Source: Branchiostoma floridae (lineage: Eukaryota; Chordata; Leptocardii; Amphioxiformes; Branchiostomatidae). Taken from it: a stretch of 64,000 nt of DNA. The position numbers and the translations under genes were made by a program. Of this stretch, positions 1 through 9,890 are shown piece by piece. The stretch is from NCBI RefSeq assembly GCF_000003815.2, contig NW_023365762.1:142490-206489 (forward strand), written 5' to 3'. Position 1 is the stretch's first letter; each line of letters starts with the position of its first letter. The notes beneath the pieces were generated by a model that worked only from the letters and a program-made list of their open reading frames with translations, searched no databases and was not told the origin of the DNA.

Positions 1-480
1 CGAAGGGGGAGTTCGATAATGGGCCCCCTAGCGGCTTGCTAAGGTACTGCAGCAGGACCTGCATGCTTGATATCTCGCGTTCCGGACATGCTGCGGTCGT
101 GATTTTTGAGCGTTAGGGAGCCCTTAAAGCAGGGAGTGATTGCTGCGAGATTGGGCCCCCTAGCGGCTTTCTTGGAAGTGCAGGCGCCGGTTTACTTTCA
201 AACTTTTGTCCGCGGACAGCATAACTCGAGAAGACTTCGACGGATGCAGCTGGTATTTGATGGGTGGGTATGAGTCTGGGAAACGAAGGAGGAGTTCGAT
301 AATGGGCCACCTAGCGGCTTCCCTTGGTACTGTAGCGCAACTTCCGGGTGTGTTTTCCATCTTCTGAACAAGCTATGGCCACGAATTTCGGGTGTTAGAT
401 AGCTCTTGTGCTCAGAAGTTAGTGACATAAGTTTGGGCCACCTAGCGGCTAGTGTAGGGATAGCAGGGGAATTTTTGTCA
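1..480. repeat. Diverged tandem repeat with GGGCCCCCTAGCGGC core
   Basis: A 15 bp core, exact or with one or two changes, recurs at 21-35, 153-167, 304-318 and 435-449, a spacing of about 131-151 bp. It is preceded by a GATAATGG-type stretch and followed by a TACTGCAGCAG-type stretch. A further copy lies at 1818-1832. Reverse-complement relatives can be read at about 44390-44680 and a fragment near 36580-36640. No reading frame is conserved between units, so this is an interspersed or tandem repeat family, not a gene. Confidence 0.7.
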
Positions 481-789
481 AAAACCTCTGAAGCTTTACA
501 ACCCACCCCCCACCCCCCCCAAGCCTGGTTTGCTTCACTCCACCTTAGCAGCTGTCACCACAGTTGAGGGGTTCCTGGTCCATGAATTGGACTGGCCTAT
601 GATCAGTCAGTACTGTGAGCAACCTGATATTTCAGAGGTGTAAAGGTCAGACCTTGCAATGTGTTAGTTGACCCTTAGGCCATATGATCAACTTGGCAAG
701 CCAAAATGATGGGCTTATGTACATAACAACGGTCTTAGTCTGTATTCTTCTCCTTTCTTTGAGTTTGAGAGGTAGGTACACTGTCATCT

Positions 790-1330
790 CTCTTTTCACT
801 ACATGGTCTCAATTTGAGCTGTCCTTGCAGTAGTCTTTTAAAAGCCATTTTCAGTCTCAAAGCCTTCATGCATTCAAGTCTGTCTCCAAAGAGTCAGCTT
901 GAACTATGTAGAACATGTATCCTACCTTTTATATCATATGGTTGTGAGATTTGGGGCAGAGCTAATTCAGAAGACAATTGCCCAGCAGAAATTACACGGA
1001 GGTGATTTTGTGGAAAATCTTTTGGGTGTACATAGAGATACAAGGAACATGGGGTAGTAGAGCAGAGCTTGGGACATTGTTCCCAATTGACTTACATATA
1101 TTTAATGTACAGTCAAGTTGTGGCTACGCTTCAAACATTCAGACTTTTCAACACATCCCCTATTGTGAGTAGGCGCGTTATCACTCTGTCATCAAATTGA
1201 ATATGAACTGATGAACAGCTGTAAGGAATTCAGGTTACAAGGCGTAAGGGAAATTTGAAACGATATCGGTTACTTTTTTCTATGGATGTCTGAATTCACA
1301 GTTAGACAATAAGTACATAATGTACATTGT
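790..1330 (+). pseudogene. Decayed non-LTR retrotransposon fragment (RT C-terminal region)
   Basis: Translation at 814-1005 gives a stretch ending in LPFISYGCEIWG, which matches the region just after the reverse-transcriptase domain of LINEs (the intact LINE at 17978 has LPIMMYCCELWG at the same place). Downstream, shifted frames give RAELGTLFPIDLHI, the counterpart of RGELGRYPLSVLRRI in the intact copy. Several frameshifts and stops separate the pieces, so the fragment is dead. It belongs to the same broad LINE group but is too diverged to be the same family. Confidence 0.65.
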
Positions 1331-1869
1331 TAAAAATGTGGTTGAAAGATATATATATCCAGACATGTTTTCATTGACTGTCTACAAAAAAGTAAAGAAG
1401 GGATTCTCCAGGGAATATTATATAAAATTTTCTAGATAAATATGTGGTATGGTGGGCTTTGTGCAAACTTAGAAGTAGTGCCTACCCCCTTGCAATTGTG
1501 ACAGGGTGGTGGAAATGGTACTTGTTTCTCGATGTTTTAAGCTTGAGGGTGACTTCTGAACAGTTTCATACAACTAAAATGCACATATGTGGAGTTATGG
1601 TTTTAGAGCTGAGGGGTTGCCGCACAAACCTGGACAATAGACTAAAACCACAGCGACAATTTTACCTTTGCCAGAATGGCTAAGGTTAGGTTTTGGATGT
1701 GTTTGTGTGTCTGTGTGTGAGTTAACAGCATACATGTAACTCGAGAAGCCTGGGATGGATAATGATGATATCTGGTAGGTGGGTAGGGATCGGGAAACGA
1801 AGGTCAAGTTTGATAATGGACCCCCTAGCGGCTTGCTAAGGTACTGCAGCAGAAACTTGGACGAAATAA

Positions 1870-2480
1870 CTCTACAACATGTTGACGGATCGTCATGATT
1901 TTTGGTATGTAGATAGAATGAGTGATGACTTACATAATGAGATACTAATTATGCACATCAACAGCTCATTTGCATAATTAATCAGGAAAATTTATAAATC
2001 CACAGCATTCCATGATAGGACTTTCAAACTTGTCACATATGTAGCTGGGAAGGAGAGAAATGTCTATAGATATCAATTATGCAAATGATGACCTCATTTG
2101 CATTATTAATGAGAAAATGTGAACATGTTGACGGATCATCATGTTTTTTGGTATTTAGGTAGCGTAAATGAAGACCTACATAATGAGATACCAATTATGC
2201 AAATCAACAGCTAATTTGCATAATCAATTAGGAAAAGTACAAAAACCCACTGCATTTCATTATAGTACTTTCATCAAAGTTGTCACATATGTAACTGAGA
2301 AAGAGGGAAGAGAGTAAGGGGTGTATTTTATTAAAGACTAAAAGAGAATAAGTCAAGAATGGATCAAACGATCATCATGATTTTTGGTATGCTGATAGCT
2401 TAAGTAATGCTTGATACAATTTGATATCGATTAATGGTAACTTGGGATCTAATTTGCATAATCAATGTCGAAATTTTATA
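1870..2480. repeat. Three ~240 bp tandem units rich in octamer (ATGCAAAT) motifs
   Basis: Units begin near 1876, 2123 and 2357 with a shared block (GACGGATC, then TCATGATTTTTGGTAT). Each contains motifs of the form CATAATGAGAT and ATTTGCATAAT. Six perfect octamers in either orientation can be read at 1968-1975, 2079-2086, 2096-2103, 2197-2204, 2214-2221 and 2452-2459. The third unit is the most diverged. No coding potential is visible. Confidence 0.7.
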
Positions 2481-2594
2481 AACCAACTCCAAGCATATAA
2501 TTATAAAGAAAATGAAATGAATAACGCATTTGTCTACAGACATCATTCTACATAACAAACCTTGTTATTTGGCAAAGGTATGTGTTCGTGGAAC

Positions 2595-2785
2595 TCTAGT
2601 TAGTAGATGCATTGACTGTTACACCTATAAGTATAAAATAATGGTACCTGAACAATTTCAATATGATTCATACTTTCTAAATTCAGAGTGGTGCAGGTAA
2701 AATTTGTCTGGTGCAGGTAATCTTCAATGCCACCTGCACCAGTGCAGGTTTGCAGAAAAAGTATTTCGAGCCCTGCATAACCAAA
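2595..2785. repeat. Interspersed repeat, copy 1 (GTGCAGGTAAAAT family)
   Basis: This segment (GCATTGACTGTTAC, then CAGAGTGGTGCAGGTAAAAT, ending GAGCCCTGC) recurs in the same order and orientation at about 45945-46195 in EXT2 intron 6. The GAGCCCTG end resembles hAT-type termini, but no complete inverted end or duplication was identified here. Confidence 0.55.
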
Positions 2786-2844
2786 GCTAGGCACTCATTT
2801 TCACCTGAGTGAAGTGAGGGAATTTGAGTTACTAGTAAGTTAGG

Positions 2845-2965
2845 TTAAAGTGGCTTGCCCTTGGGCACAATATTGGAGCATGTCATTTCATCATGGGGAC
2901 TCAAAGCCACAGAGATCTGGGCTTGGAGCCAAACGGCCAACCATTACGCTATGCAATGCCATAAC
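2845..2965 (-). mobile_element. tRNA-derived SINE
   Basis: Read on the minus strand, there is a box A-like TAGCGTAATGGTTGG followed about 40 bases later by a box B-like TTTGAGTCCCC, then a body ending in CTTGGGCAAG. That order is typical of tRNA-derived SINEs. The tRNA cloverleaf is degraded, so this is not a functional tRNA. Confidence 0.5.
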
Positions 2966-3087
2966 ACCAGTGATTGATATTACGTTGTTTCAAATGTCAG
3001 CAAAAAAAAAGACGGATAGCATGAACAAAAATTTTAATAGCAATAAAATTATTTTGTAACGTGTGTAAAATTATTTTGTAATCTTAC

Positions 3088-3249
3088 CTTGTGTTTTGCT
3101 TGTTCCTGTGCTTTGCTTACAAACTTGGCCGTACTGTCGCTCTCCCCATCCACGGGTCTGTTTACAGAGAAGGACGTGTAGGGGACTTCATCCTCCGTAC
3201 CTTTCTTAGGCTCGGGCGGACTGATAGGCGTACTCTGATCCGAACCCAT
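3088..3249 (-). CDS. First coding exon of a small N-myristoylatable protein
   Basis: The exon encodes 54 residues starting MGSDQSTPISPPEPKKG and ending in QAKHK, then an AAG|GTAAGA donor at 3087, phase 0. The MGxxxS start fits the N-myristoylation consensus, so membrane attachment is inferred. The stretch is hydrophilic with no membrane segment. I do not recognise the family. The start is chosen because an upstream in-frame methionine would add an unrelated hydrophobic leader and lies closer to the shared promoter. The remaining exons should lie to the left, but none could be identified in the repeat-filled 1-3087 interval; they may lie outside the window. The gene is head-to-head with ALKBH3, the two start codons being 366 bp apart. 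Confidence 0.6.
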
Positions 3250-3614
3250 GTTGATGATTTTCAGAAGAAACAAAGAGGGAGGGGGGCGTTGCACCACAAA
3301 TTTACTTCCTCGTAGAAACTCACTGCGTCAATTTTCTACCTTGACCTTCACTTCTACAGTATCCCAAGGTCGTTGTATCAAGAAAAAACGTCAAAACATG
3401 AAGTTTTTCCTCTCAGAATCGCTTAAAATCACTAAAATTCTGAAAAGATGTCTTTTTCACGAAACACCTTCCGCCATCTTTGATCACGATCTTTCCCAGG
3501 ATGCATCACGTTCAAGATGGCTGCCCCCTGGTTGAAAAAAATTGCGTAACGCCAAAAATTGTTGATATTTGAACAATTTTAGGAGGAGATTTCAATATTT
3601 TAGGGTGAAGAGAC
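3250..3614. promoter_or_regulatory. Bidirectional promoter with YY1-like and ZNF143-like motifs
   Basis: This interval separates two divergent start codons. CCGCCATCTT at 3471-3480 (YY1 core on the minus strand) and AAGATGGCTGCC at 3514-3525 (YY1 core on the plus strand) face opposite ways. Between them, TCCCAGGATGCATCACG at 3494-3510 resembles the ZNF143/SBS consensus (TCCCAGnnTGCnnnGCG). Both motif types are known features of TATA-less housekeeping and bidirectional promoters in animals. No TATA box was seen. Function is inferred from motif and position. Confidence 0.55.
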
Positions 3615-6600
3615 ATGCAGAGCTCGAAGGACAAGAGAAGGCGGTTAAGGCTGCAAGGTTCACGGGCGGTACAGGCAGGAAAACCGGTGAAACCTTTCGG
3701 TGGACCGGGAAGGGGTAGAGGGGGAGGGGCAGTTGGGGGAGGGGGGCAGCAGCAACAGACTCCCGGATACAGCGGTGATGACAACAGCAGAAGCTCGGCA
3801 GAGCCCCGTCAGATGCGCGGTAGCAAGCCGACGTGGTTGGAAAAGGACGAAAGACTTGGGGAGAAGAGTTTTGTCTTCCATCAGCCAACAAAGGTAGTTA
3901 TAAACAAACGTGATTTTTTTAACCTCCTTGAACAGACCATGCCTGAACCATTTAGGAGCTTTCATCAACAAACTAAAACTCTTGGGACCAAAAAATATTA
4001 TCTATTAAAGAGAACCAGGTGCCAGTTGTAAGAATCTATTACTGGGCCAATCTGAGAGCAATGATCATACTGTTTCTTTGCCATTTTTACATATTTTACA
4101 AACGTTTAAGTACCACAATTCTGCACAATGCCACAGACAAAACTGGAATACAGTATTGGATTTTGCAACACTTGTTTCCATGCAGTGTCTAATCTGATGG
4201 CTCAAGTAGTTTTATAATTTACTAACTTCGGTGCTGCACTTTTTTTCAGGCTATAAGGAAGCCACCGGATCCCAAAGTTATCAAGTAAGTGTGGTCAAGT
4301 GTTCAAAAATCATAGAGCTTTGTGTGTTTGTTGATCAAAGAACAAAACACAGTTCTTTATATATCCTGTAGTACAGTACTTAAAACTTCTGTCAGTACAC
4401 TATTTCATATCAAGGAAAATACAGTGCATTCTACTATGACCAATGTAATTTGTCAATAAGAATGTTAAACATTGCACTATTGACAGGATGTTCCTATCAA
4501 AAGCCATGTCACTCTATCATAGAATCAAAGTTTTCAAATCACACCCATTTTTGTAAGCAAATAAGCCATTAATTCATAATGTTTAATCTGTCTTAAATCT
4601 TTCAATTTCTGTGTGTCATGCAGAGAGGACGGAGTTTTTGAAATAAGTTCAAGTCCATCAGGAGTTTCCAGGTAAGGCTGGGTGAATCTCAATTATTAAA
4701 CTTCAATGTTAATTGTTATGCTCATTCCATCCAAGTCTATGACTGGACATTTTATAAAAAGCAGTTAGAGAAAGAGCCCCTAAAATGGAGATGTGAAATG
4801 TTAATGTGTTTGAGTATAAATGCAGTTTTCTCAACAATCTTTAATAGGTAAGACTTTTTTTCAACAGGTTACGATACTTCCCACACTTTGTCGACCCTAA
4901 GGAAGCTGATTGGATGTTTGACCAGTTGGAGGCTGAAATCCCCTGGAGACAGAGGAAAGGGATAGACAGGGAAGGTACAGTTCTGTCTCTATGTCTCTCT
5001 AGATCTGTATAGCCAGTATTATGCCCTTCAGTATAATGCACTTGTTTCTGTATCTGTATCTGTATAGCTGGTGTATCCTCACTTTGATGTACATTGTAAC
5101 ACACAAGCTTCTGTATCTCTATAGCTGTTATAAGTTCCCTTGGATGTGCCTCGGGTTTACCCTTTGGCGTAACACACCGGCTTCTGTATCCGTGTAGCTG
5201 GTAGAGCCTCCCCCTGGCAAAACACACCAGCTTCGCAGGCATGTGGCACAGCAGTAGCTAGTTATAGTACACAGAATGACCTGTCGTGCATAACCTTTGC
5301 AAAAATCTAGCTTTTAGCTTTAATTAAAGCTATCTAGAGAGGATGCCCTACTGTACTTAGTGGCAGCGAGGTCCACTGTATGATAGTTCTAGGGATAAAG
5401 AAAATATCTAACAGATGAATACTACCTTTAGATATGATTATAGCAAAAACCATGTCATAAAATCAAGTCATAGAGGAAAATATTTGTAGGGATTTACTTT
5501 TGTTGTAGGGAGTGTTTGCGCTAGTTTAAAGTTGTGGTTTGCTGTAAAAAGGGAATTTTTGCAATGCTTTTAATTAAGGTCACGGCAAAGAGGTCACCGA
5601 TAAAAATGGGAACATGAAACCAACATTTACCCTTTTACATTATTCTATGGACAGAATGTCATACAGTTACATTATTCTATGGACAGAATGTCATACAGTT
5701 ACATTATTCTATGGACAGAATGTCATACAGTTACATTATTCTATGGACAGAATGTCATACAGTGATGGCTTATTATTGCTATACATCAGGCAATATAATT
5801 TAAGTCCATTTTGTTTTTCCTACATGTCAGGTGTGGAATACCTGCAGCCGAGGTTGACAGCATGGTTTGGTGAAATTCCATATTCCTACTCCAGACTCAC
5901 ACATGAAGCTAACCCACATGTAAGTCTTTATTTCAACAGTCTGGTGTGACAGCATGAAGGCACTTAGTTTCAGTACCATGATAAAAGAGAAATTATCGTC
6001 AATGGCATTTCAGTACCATGAAAAGAGCAATGCTGCATAGTGCCGATGACATTTCAGTACTTTAACAACTACAGTTCATGATTTTTCAGTACCATGGAAA
6101 GGGCATTTATACCGTCAATTATGTTTCAGTACCATGAAAAGTGCACAAGTAGTGTTGATGATGTTTCAGTACCTTGAACAGTGCAGTGATACTGTTGATG
6201 GTCTTTCAGTACCATGAAAAGTGCACTGGTACTGCTGATGGTGTTTCAGTACCATGAAAAGTGCACTGGTACTGCTGATGGTGTTTCAGTACCATGAAAA
6301 GTGCACTGGTACTGCTGATGGTGTTTCAGTACCATGAAAAGTGCACTGGTACTGTTGAAGATATTTCAGCACCATGTAAAGTGACTGGTATTGATGATAT
6401 TTCAGTACAAAAAGTATACTAGTGTTGTTGTTGTTGTTTCAGTACCATGAAAAAGTGACTTTTGCTGCATGCTGATTGTGTTTAAGCAATAAGCACCATG
6501 ACGATTGTCATGGTACAAGTGCAGGTATGGAGTGAAAAGTGGATATTTCATGTATTTTTATTTGTTTATAGTTTCCTAGCTACTTAAATCAGTAAGGAAC

Positions 6601-7745
6601 CCCCTTTTTTTTCTTTTCTTCTCATATTTGTATTTTCCTTCCCTAGTGGCACCCTATAGTGACTATGTTACGTGACCACATCACCCAGTCTTGTGGCCAC
6701 ACCTTCAACTCTGTACTGTGTAACCTGTATCGGGATGACAAGGACTCCATAGCCTGGCACTCCGACAACGAATACTCCCTACGGAAAAACCCCATCATAG
6801 CCTCGCTAACCCTCGGTGCCATCAGGACCTTTGAGTTACGAAAGAACCCACCACCAGTAAGTATGCTTTAAAAAAGCTGTAATCAAGATAAAATTTTTCA
6901 GACTCAGACCATACACTGGACAAGGTTTCTGACAATTTTCAGGCTCATCAGACTCATCCTCACCGTATATCAGACTAACAACTGGATATGATTTTGGAAA
7001 TGGTCAGACAGTTCAGATAACATTCATTATCTTGAAATCATCAGTGACACTGAAAAGAAGAGAAAAGATAACAGATGTTATCTGAAATTTCTGACCATTT
7101 CCAAAATCACATCCATGTTGCTTGAGTAATTGCTATTTGTGGTACAACTGTTTTTGTGATACTACAGGTAGGAACATTTATCTCACACCACCCATGTTAA
7201 CATTTACAGGAAGAGGATGGTGACTACACTTACACAGAGAGAGTGAAGATTCCCCTGAACCATGGGAGCTTACTGATCATGGAGGGGGCAACACAAGAAG
7301 ACTGGCAGGTATGTGTACATGTGTGTTCAATGTTTTGAAGTTCTTCAATAAACCATTACAACATACAAGCTTAAGTCAAACCTGCCTGAGAAGGCCACTC
7401 AGGGGACCAATGCAACAAGATCTGGTCTATGTGGACAGGTGGTCACTATAGACAGGGTTCTTAATGATTGTGTCAATGAGAAAAATTAGAATTGTCTAAA
7501 GGACCACCCAAAAGTGGTTACAATTGCCAGGTGGTCCTTATGTAGCGTTAGGGTTTGGGTCACTTGCACAGGTACGACTTGTGCTTGATGTACAGTCATT
7601 TTTCAATGCCTATCTTACTTGTCAATACATGTTGATGTGTTATTATCTTTTTCATCTGCAGCACCGTGTCCCAAAGGAATATCATGACAGAGGAGCAAGG
7701 ATAAACTTGACCTTCAGAACTATCTACCCTGAAGAAGAATCATGA
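3615..7745 (+). CDS. ALKBH3: ALKBH3-type Fe(II)/2-oxoglutarate dioxygenase (8 exons, 316 aa)
   Basis: Members of this family oxidatively remove methyl groups from 1-methyladenine and 3-methylcytosine in single-stranded DNA and RNA, in the nucleus and cytoplasm. Exons: 3615-3893, 4250-4284, 4624-4671, 4868-4974, 5831-5919, 6647-6856, 7210-7308, 7662-7745; all introns are GT-AG and phases fit. The iron ligands are visible: H224 and D226 in AWHSDNEYS and H290 in DWQHRVPKEYH. The 2-oxoglutarate-binding arginines are likely R302 and R308 in GARINLTFR. GHTFNSVLCNLYRDDKDSI and LLIMEGATQEDWQ match the vertebrate protein closely. The N-terminal ~90 residues are Arg/Gly/Gln-rich and poorly conserved, making it about 30 residues longer than human (286 aa). 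The final 3' end is uncertain; AATAAA at 8447-8452 is a candidate. Identification is secure at family and subgroup level. Confidence 0.93.
5020..5240. repeat. TATCTGTAT minisatellite in ALKBH3 intron 4
   Basis: About four degenerate units of ~55-65 bp carry CTTCTGTATCTGTATAGC followed by a TGCCCTT/TTCCCTTGG-like stretch and AACACACCAGC. The same unit occurs, with more copies, at 31880-32235 in an intron of the unrecognised minus-strand gene. Confidence 0.65.
5637..5764. repeat. 32 bp tandem repeat, 4 copies
   Basis: Four essentially identical 32 bp units (starting ACATTATTCTATGGACAGAA) lie head to tail in ALKBH3 intron 4, about 65 bp upstream of the exon 5 acceptor. Near-identity of the units suggests recent expansion and likely length polymorphism. 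There are no spacers, so it is not a CRISPR-like array. Confidence 0.9.
5985..6450. repeat. ~40 bp minisatellite, about 11 copies, in ALKBH3 intron 5
   Basis: Units read TTTCAGTACCATGAAAAGTG followed by CACTGGTACTGCTGATGGTG. The central four copies are nearly identical and the outer ones are degraded, the usual pattern of slippage or unequal exchange. Every unit contains TTTCAG, the end of a 3' splice site, about 200-650 bp upstream of the real exon 6 acceptor at 6646. Confidence 0.85.
6975..7125. mobile_element. Foldback element (ACTGGATATGATTTTGG family), copy 1
   Basis: The two arms, about 6981-7020 and 7080-7120, are imperfect inverted complements (GGAAATGGTCAGACA against CTGACCATTTCC). 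Related copies are at 8001-8265 and 38205-38376. It lies in ALKBH3 intron 6. No target duplication was identified. Confidence 0.6.
7370..7562. mobile_element. Decayed CAGTCAAACCTG-type MITE
   Basis: AGTCAAACCTGCCTGAGAAGG opens a segment containing GGACAGGTGGTCACTATAGACAGG and AGTGGTTACAATTGCCAGGTGG. It is a diverged member of the family whose long copy is at 59930-60836; other short copies are at 43676-43925 and 47728-47930. Confidence 0.55.
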
Positions 7746-8000
7746 CCTTGGGCATATTCCACTGGGTGAATGTGCAAGATAGAATGATAGTCATCGGGTT
7801 TCCATGACAGAGGGATTGGCAAGTTTTCTCCCGTTCAACAGCAACATAATTCAATGCGTTATGCTGCAGCTTCTTAACCTCCTTGGTGTAAAAATTTGGA
7901 CGTGACATCTATGTGCAAGCAATCAAAATACCTGGTTGCCTGGTTATTCAGTGTAACTTAATTTCAAACTCAGCATGCTAACAAGCCAGCAGCAATATCC

Positions 8001-8265
8001 AAAAAGCAGTTACTCCAGTAACTGGATATGATATTTTGGAAACAGTCAGACATTTCAGAAGGCATCCACCATCTTTCGTCAGTGACACTGAAGTGTCCTG
8101 GGGGAAACTGGTCTTTTATACCCTAACTATGAATGCAAAAGAGCTGAAGACAATTTTGGAAATCCAATAGGAAGCTAGGTAAGACAAAGTCAAGCTGAAG
8201 ACAATTTTGAGTAACTACTTTTTGGCGAATCTTATTACCTGGATGTCTAACTTTCATCAGCAGCA
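8001..8265. mobile_element. Foldback element family, copy 2
   Basis: AAAAAGCAGTTACTCCAGTA at the left and CTTATTACCTGGATGTCTAA at the right are shared with the copy at 38205-38376 in TIGAR intron 4; the CTGGATATGATATTTTGGAAA core is shared with 6975-7125. Confidence 0.6.
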
Positions 8266-8558
8266 ATATCTATTGCAATCTGAAAAGATTGACTGGGACA
8301 GATTGGGGAAAGCGGCATGGGCAGAGCTGGTCAGTTTCGAGAAGTTGTGTCAACTGGAAAGTTAAGCTTTATTCTATATCTCTGTATTGTACTTTGTGTA
8401 ATAGTTGTTGCCATACATTGTACCATGTACAATGCGTTGTCGTGCAAATAAAGTTCCTCTTCTGTATGATAATATTGTTGATGCCCTGTATGTTCCTCAT
8501 AAATCCTTTGCTCACTTGGTGGATTTATAGCAAATGACCCCTTCTTACGACATCATAA

Positions 8559-8772
8559 TACGGTAAATGCATTTACGGTCGCAGGGATTTAATTTCTCGG
8601 TAGTGGGAAAAAGGACTTTTCGCAGTGGTTTTAAGTTCACGGTAGCACCATGCACTGTAGTCTCTTACTGCCATGGAGAAATATTCGCATTGGTTTTAAG
8701 TTAGGGGTGAAATGGCCTCTGCAAAAACCGTGAACATAAAACCACCACGAACATGTTTGCATGTACAGTATA
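8559..8772. mobile_element. ~210 bp foldback MITE (GGTAAATGCATTTACGG), copy 1
   Basis: The ends are imperfect inverted repeats (TACGGTAAATGC against GCATGTACAGTA). Internal blocks CTCTTACTGCCATGGAGAAAT and AAAACCGTGAACATAAAACC are shared in order with 36643-36843. A degraded partial copy lies near 12200-12310. Confidence 0.7.
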
Positions 8773-9169
8773 CTGCTGCTGGGTTCCCTGACACGGGTAG
8801 GCAGCAGTCTTCACACCGCGCTTCTGGCAGATGGGCAATGTTCATGACATCTATACTGTATTTTTAAATGCATTAAAATGCAAGTTACTTCACAGTTGGG
8901 TTTTCCATGCAGCATGGGTTTATATATAAAGATACTATCCTCAAGGAATGTGTCCTTGGAAGTTTTTGAGACCTTGCATTGTTAAAAGCCTAGCTATAGG
9001 CCTCTATACAAGTATGATTTCCTGACCACTGAACCATACACATTTAGCTATCTTATCCTTCAGTCCATGAGAGCTCACTCGTGTAAAATGAATGCGAGAA
9101 AAGAAGCACGGGGTTCTAGAGTTCTATCACGCAATTCCGTCATTATGTAATTAAAGTCTCGTCTGATGG

Positions 9170-9560
9170 TGATGATAATGCGACGATTATGATGATGATT
9201 ATGATAGTAAAGAAATACCCACGGTTTGTATCAAGTTTATTGCAAATTCATGCCCGTGGGCTAATTGCAGTTAACATAAAAGATTCAAACAGTGTAAGAT
9301 ACAAAATCACAAGTGTCTACTCTAGTCTAAAACTAGTAAAAGCTAACTCTAGATCCTGGGTTATTGGGCCATGGGTCCGACTCCTTTTTCTAAGACAGTT
9401 GAAGACGAAAGATCCCACCTTTTTTATTATGTGTGGGTTTTGTGATGTTAGAAGGAGAACTTATTTCTTTTTGTCAGTGAATGTGAGGAAGTTTGGGTGG
9501 AATTTGATGGCCTCTTTGAACAGCTCTTTTCTTTCTTGATTATAGGAGAGCAGTTTGACA
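9170..9560 (-). mobile_element. LINE 3' tail fragment
   Basis: On the minus strand, GGGCATGAATTTGCAATAAAC is followed by a short (CATCAT)-rich tail. The LINE fragment at 61675-62290 has GGCATGAATATGCAATAAAC at the equivalent place, also followed by a simple-sequence tail. The shared block marks the 3' end of one non-LTR family. No reverse-transcriptase sequence survives here. Confidence 0.55.
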
Positions 9561-9689
9561 TAAAATGTATATATATATCCACTATTTATACATACTTTGG
9601 GGGAGAGAGGGCACGTGCGGGTAACGACCTTTTTCAGAATAATTACTGTGACTGTGTTTCTGAGGGCTTTTTATGCCTGATTAACGAAT

Positions 9690-9890
9690 CTGCACAAGGA
9701 GAACTTTCAGTCCATCGAATCACACACCATGAGCCCTCTTATCGCTAATCTACAAACGCTGAGCTCTACATAATACAGAGGTAAGTTAAGAGATAGAGAT
9801 ATAGACACGTAGGCACAATAGTGCAAGGCTTTTAAGAGAACGCCGATATACTAACTATACTAGTATAATTTTGCCTGCGTTTGGGCATTT
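9690..9890. repeat. Repeat paralogous to 14680-15640; carries the empty insertion site
   Basis: The segment from ACTTTCAGTCC through TCACACACC, CGCTAATCTAC, GTGCAAGGCTTTTAAGAG and GTTTGGGCATTTTTCATT has counterparts in the same order at 14685-14710 and 15505-15640. The ~800 bp element at 14710-15502 is absent here. Confidence 0.6.

Noticed and set aside
8289-8537. 82-codon plus frame after ALKBH3
   Set aside because: Ordinary 3'-UTR or repeat sequence ending in an AATAAA region; no recognisable domain.
9189-9748. Overlapping plus-strand frames of 116 and 83 codons
   Set aside because: They lie antisense to a LINE 3' tail, have no domain, signal peptide or splice context, and skewed composition.
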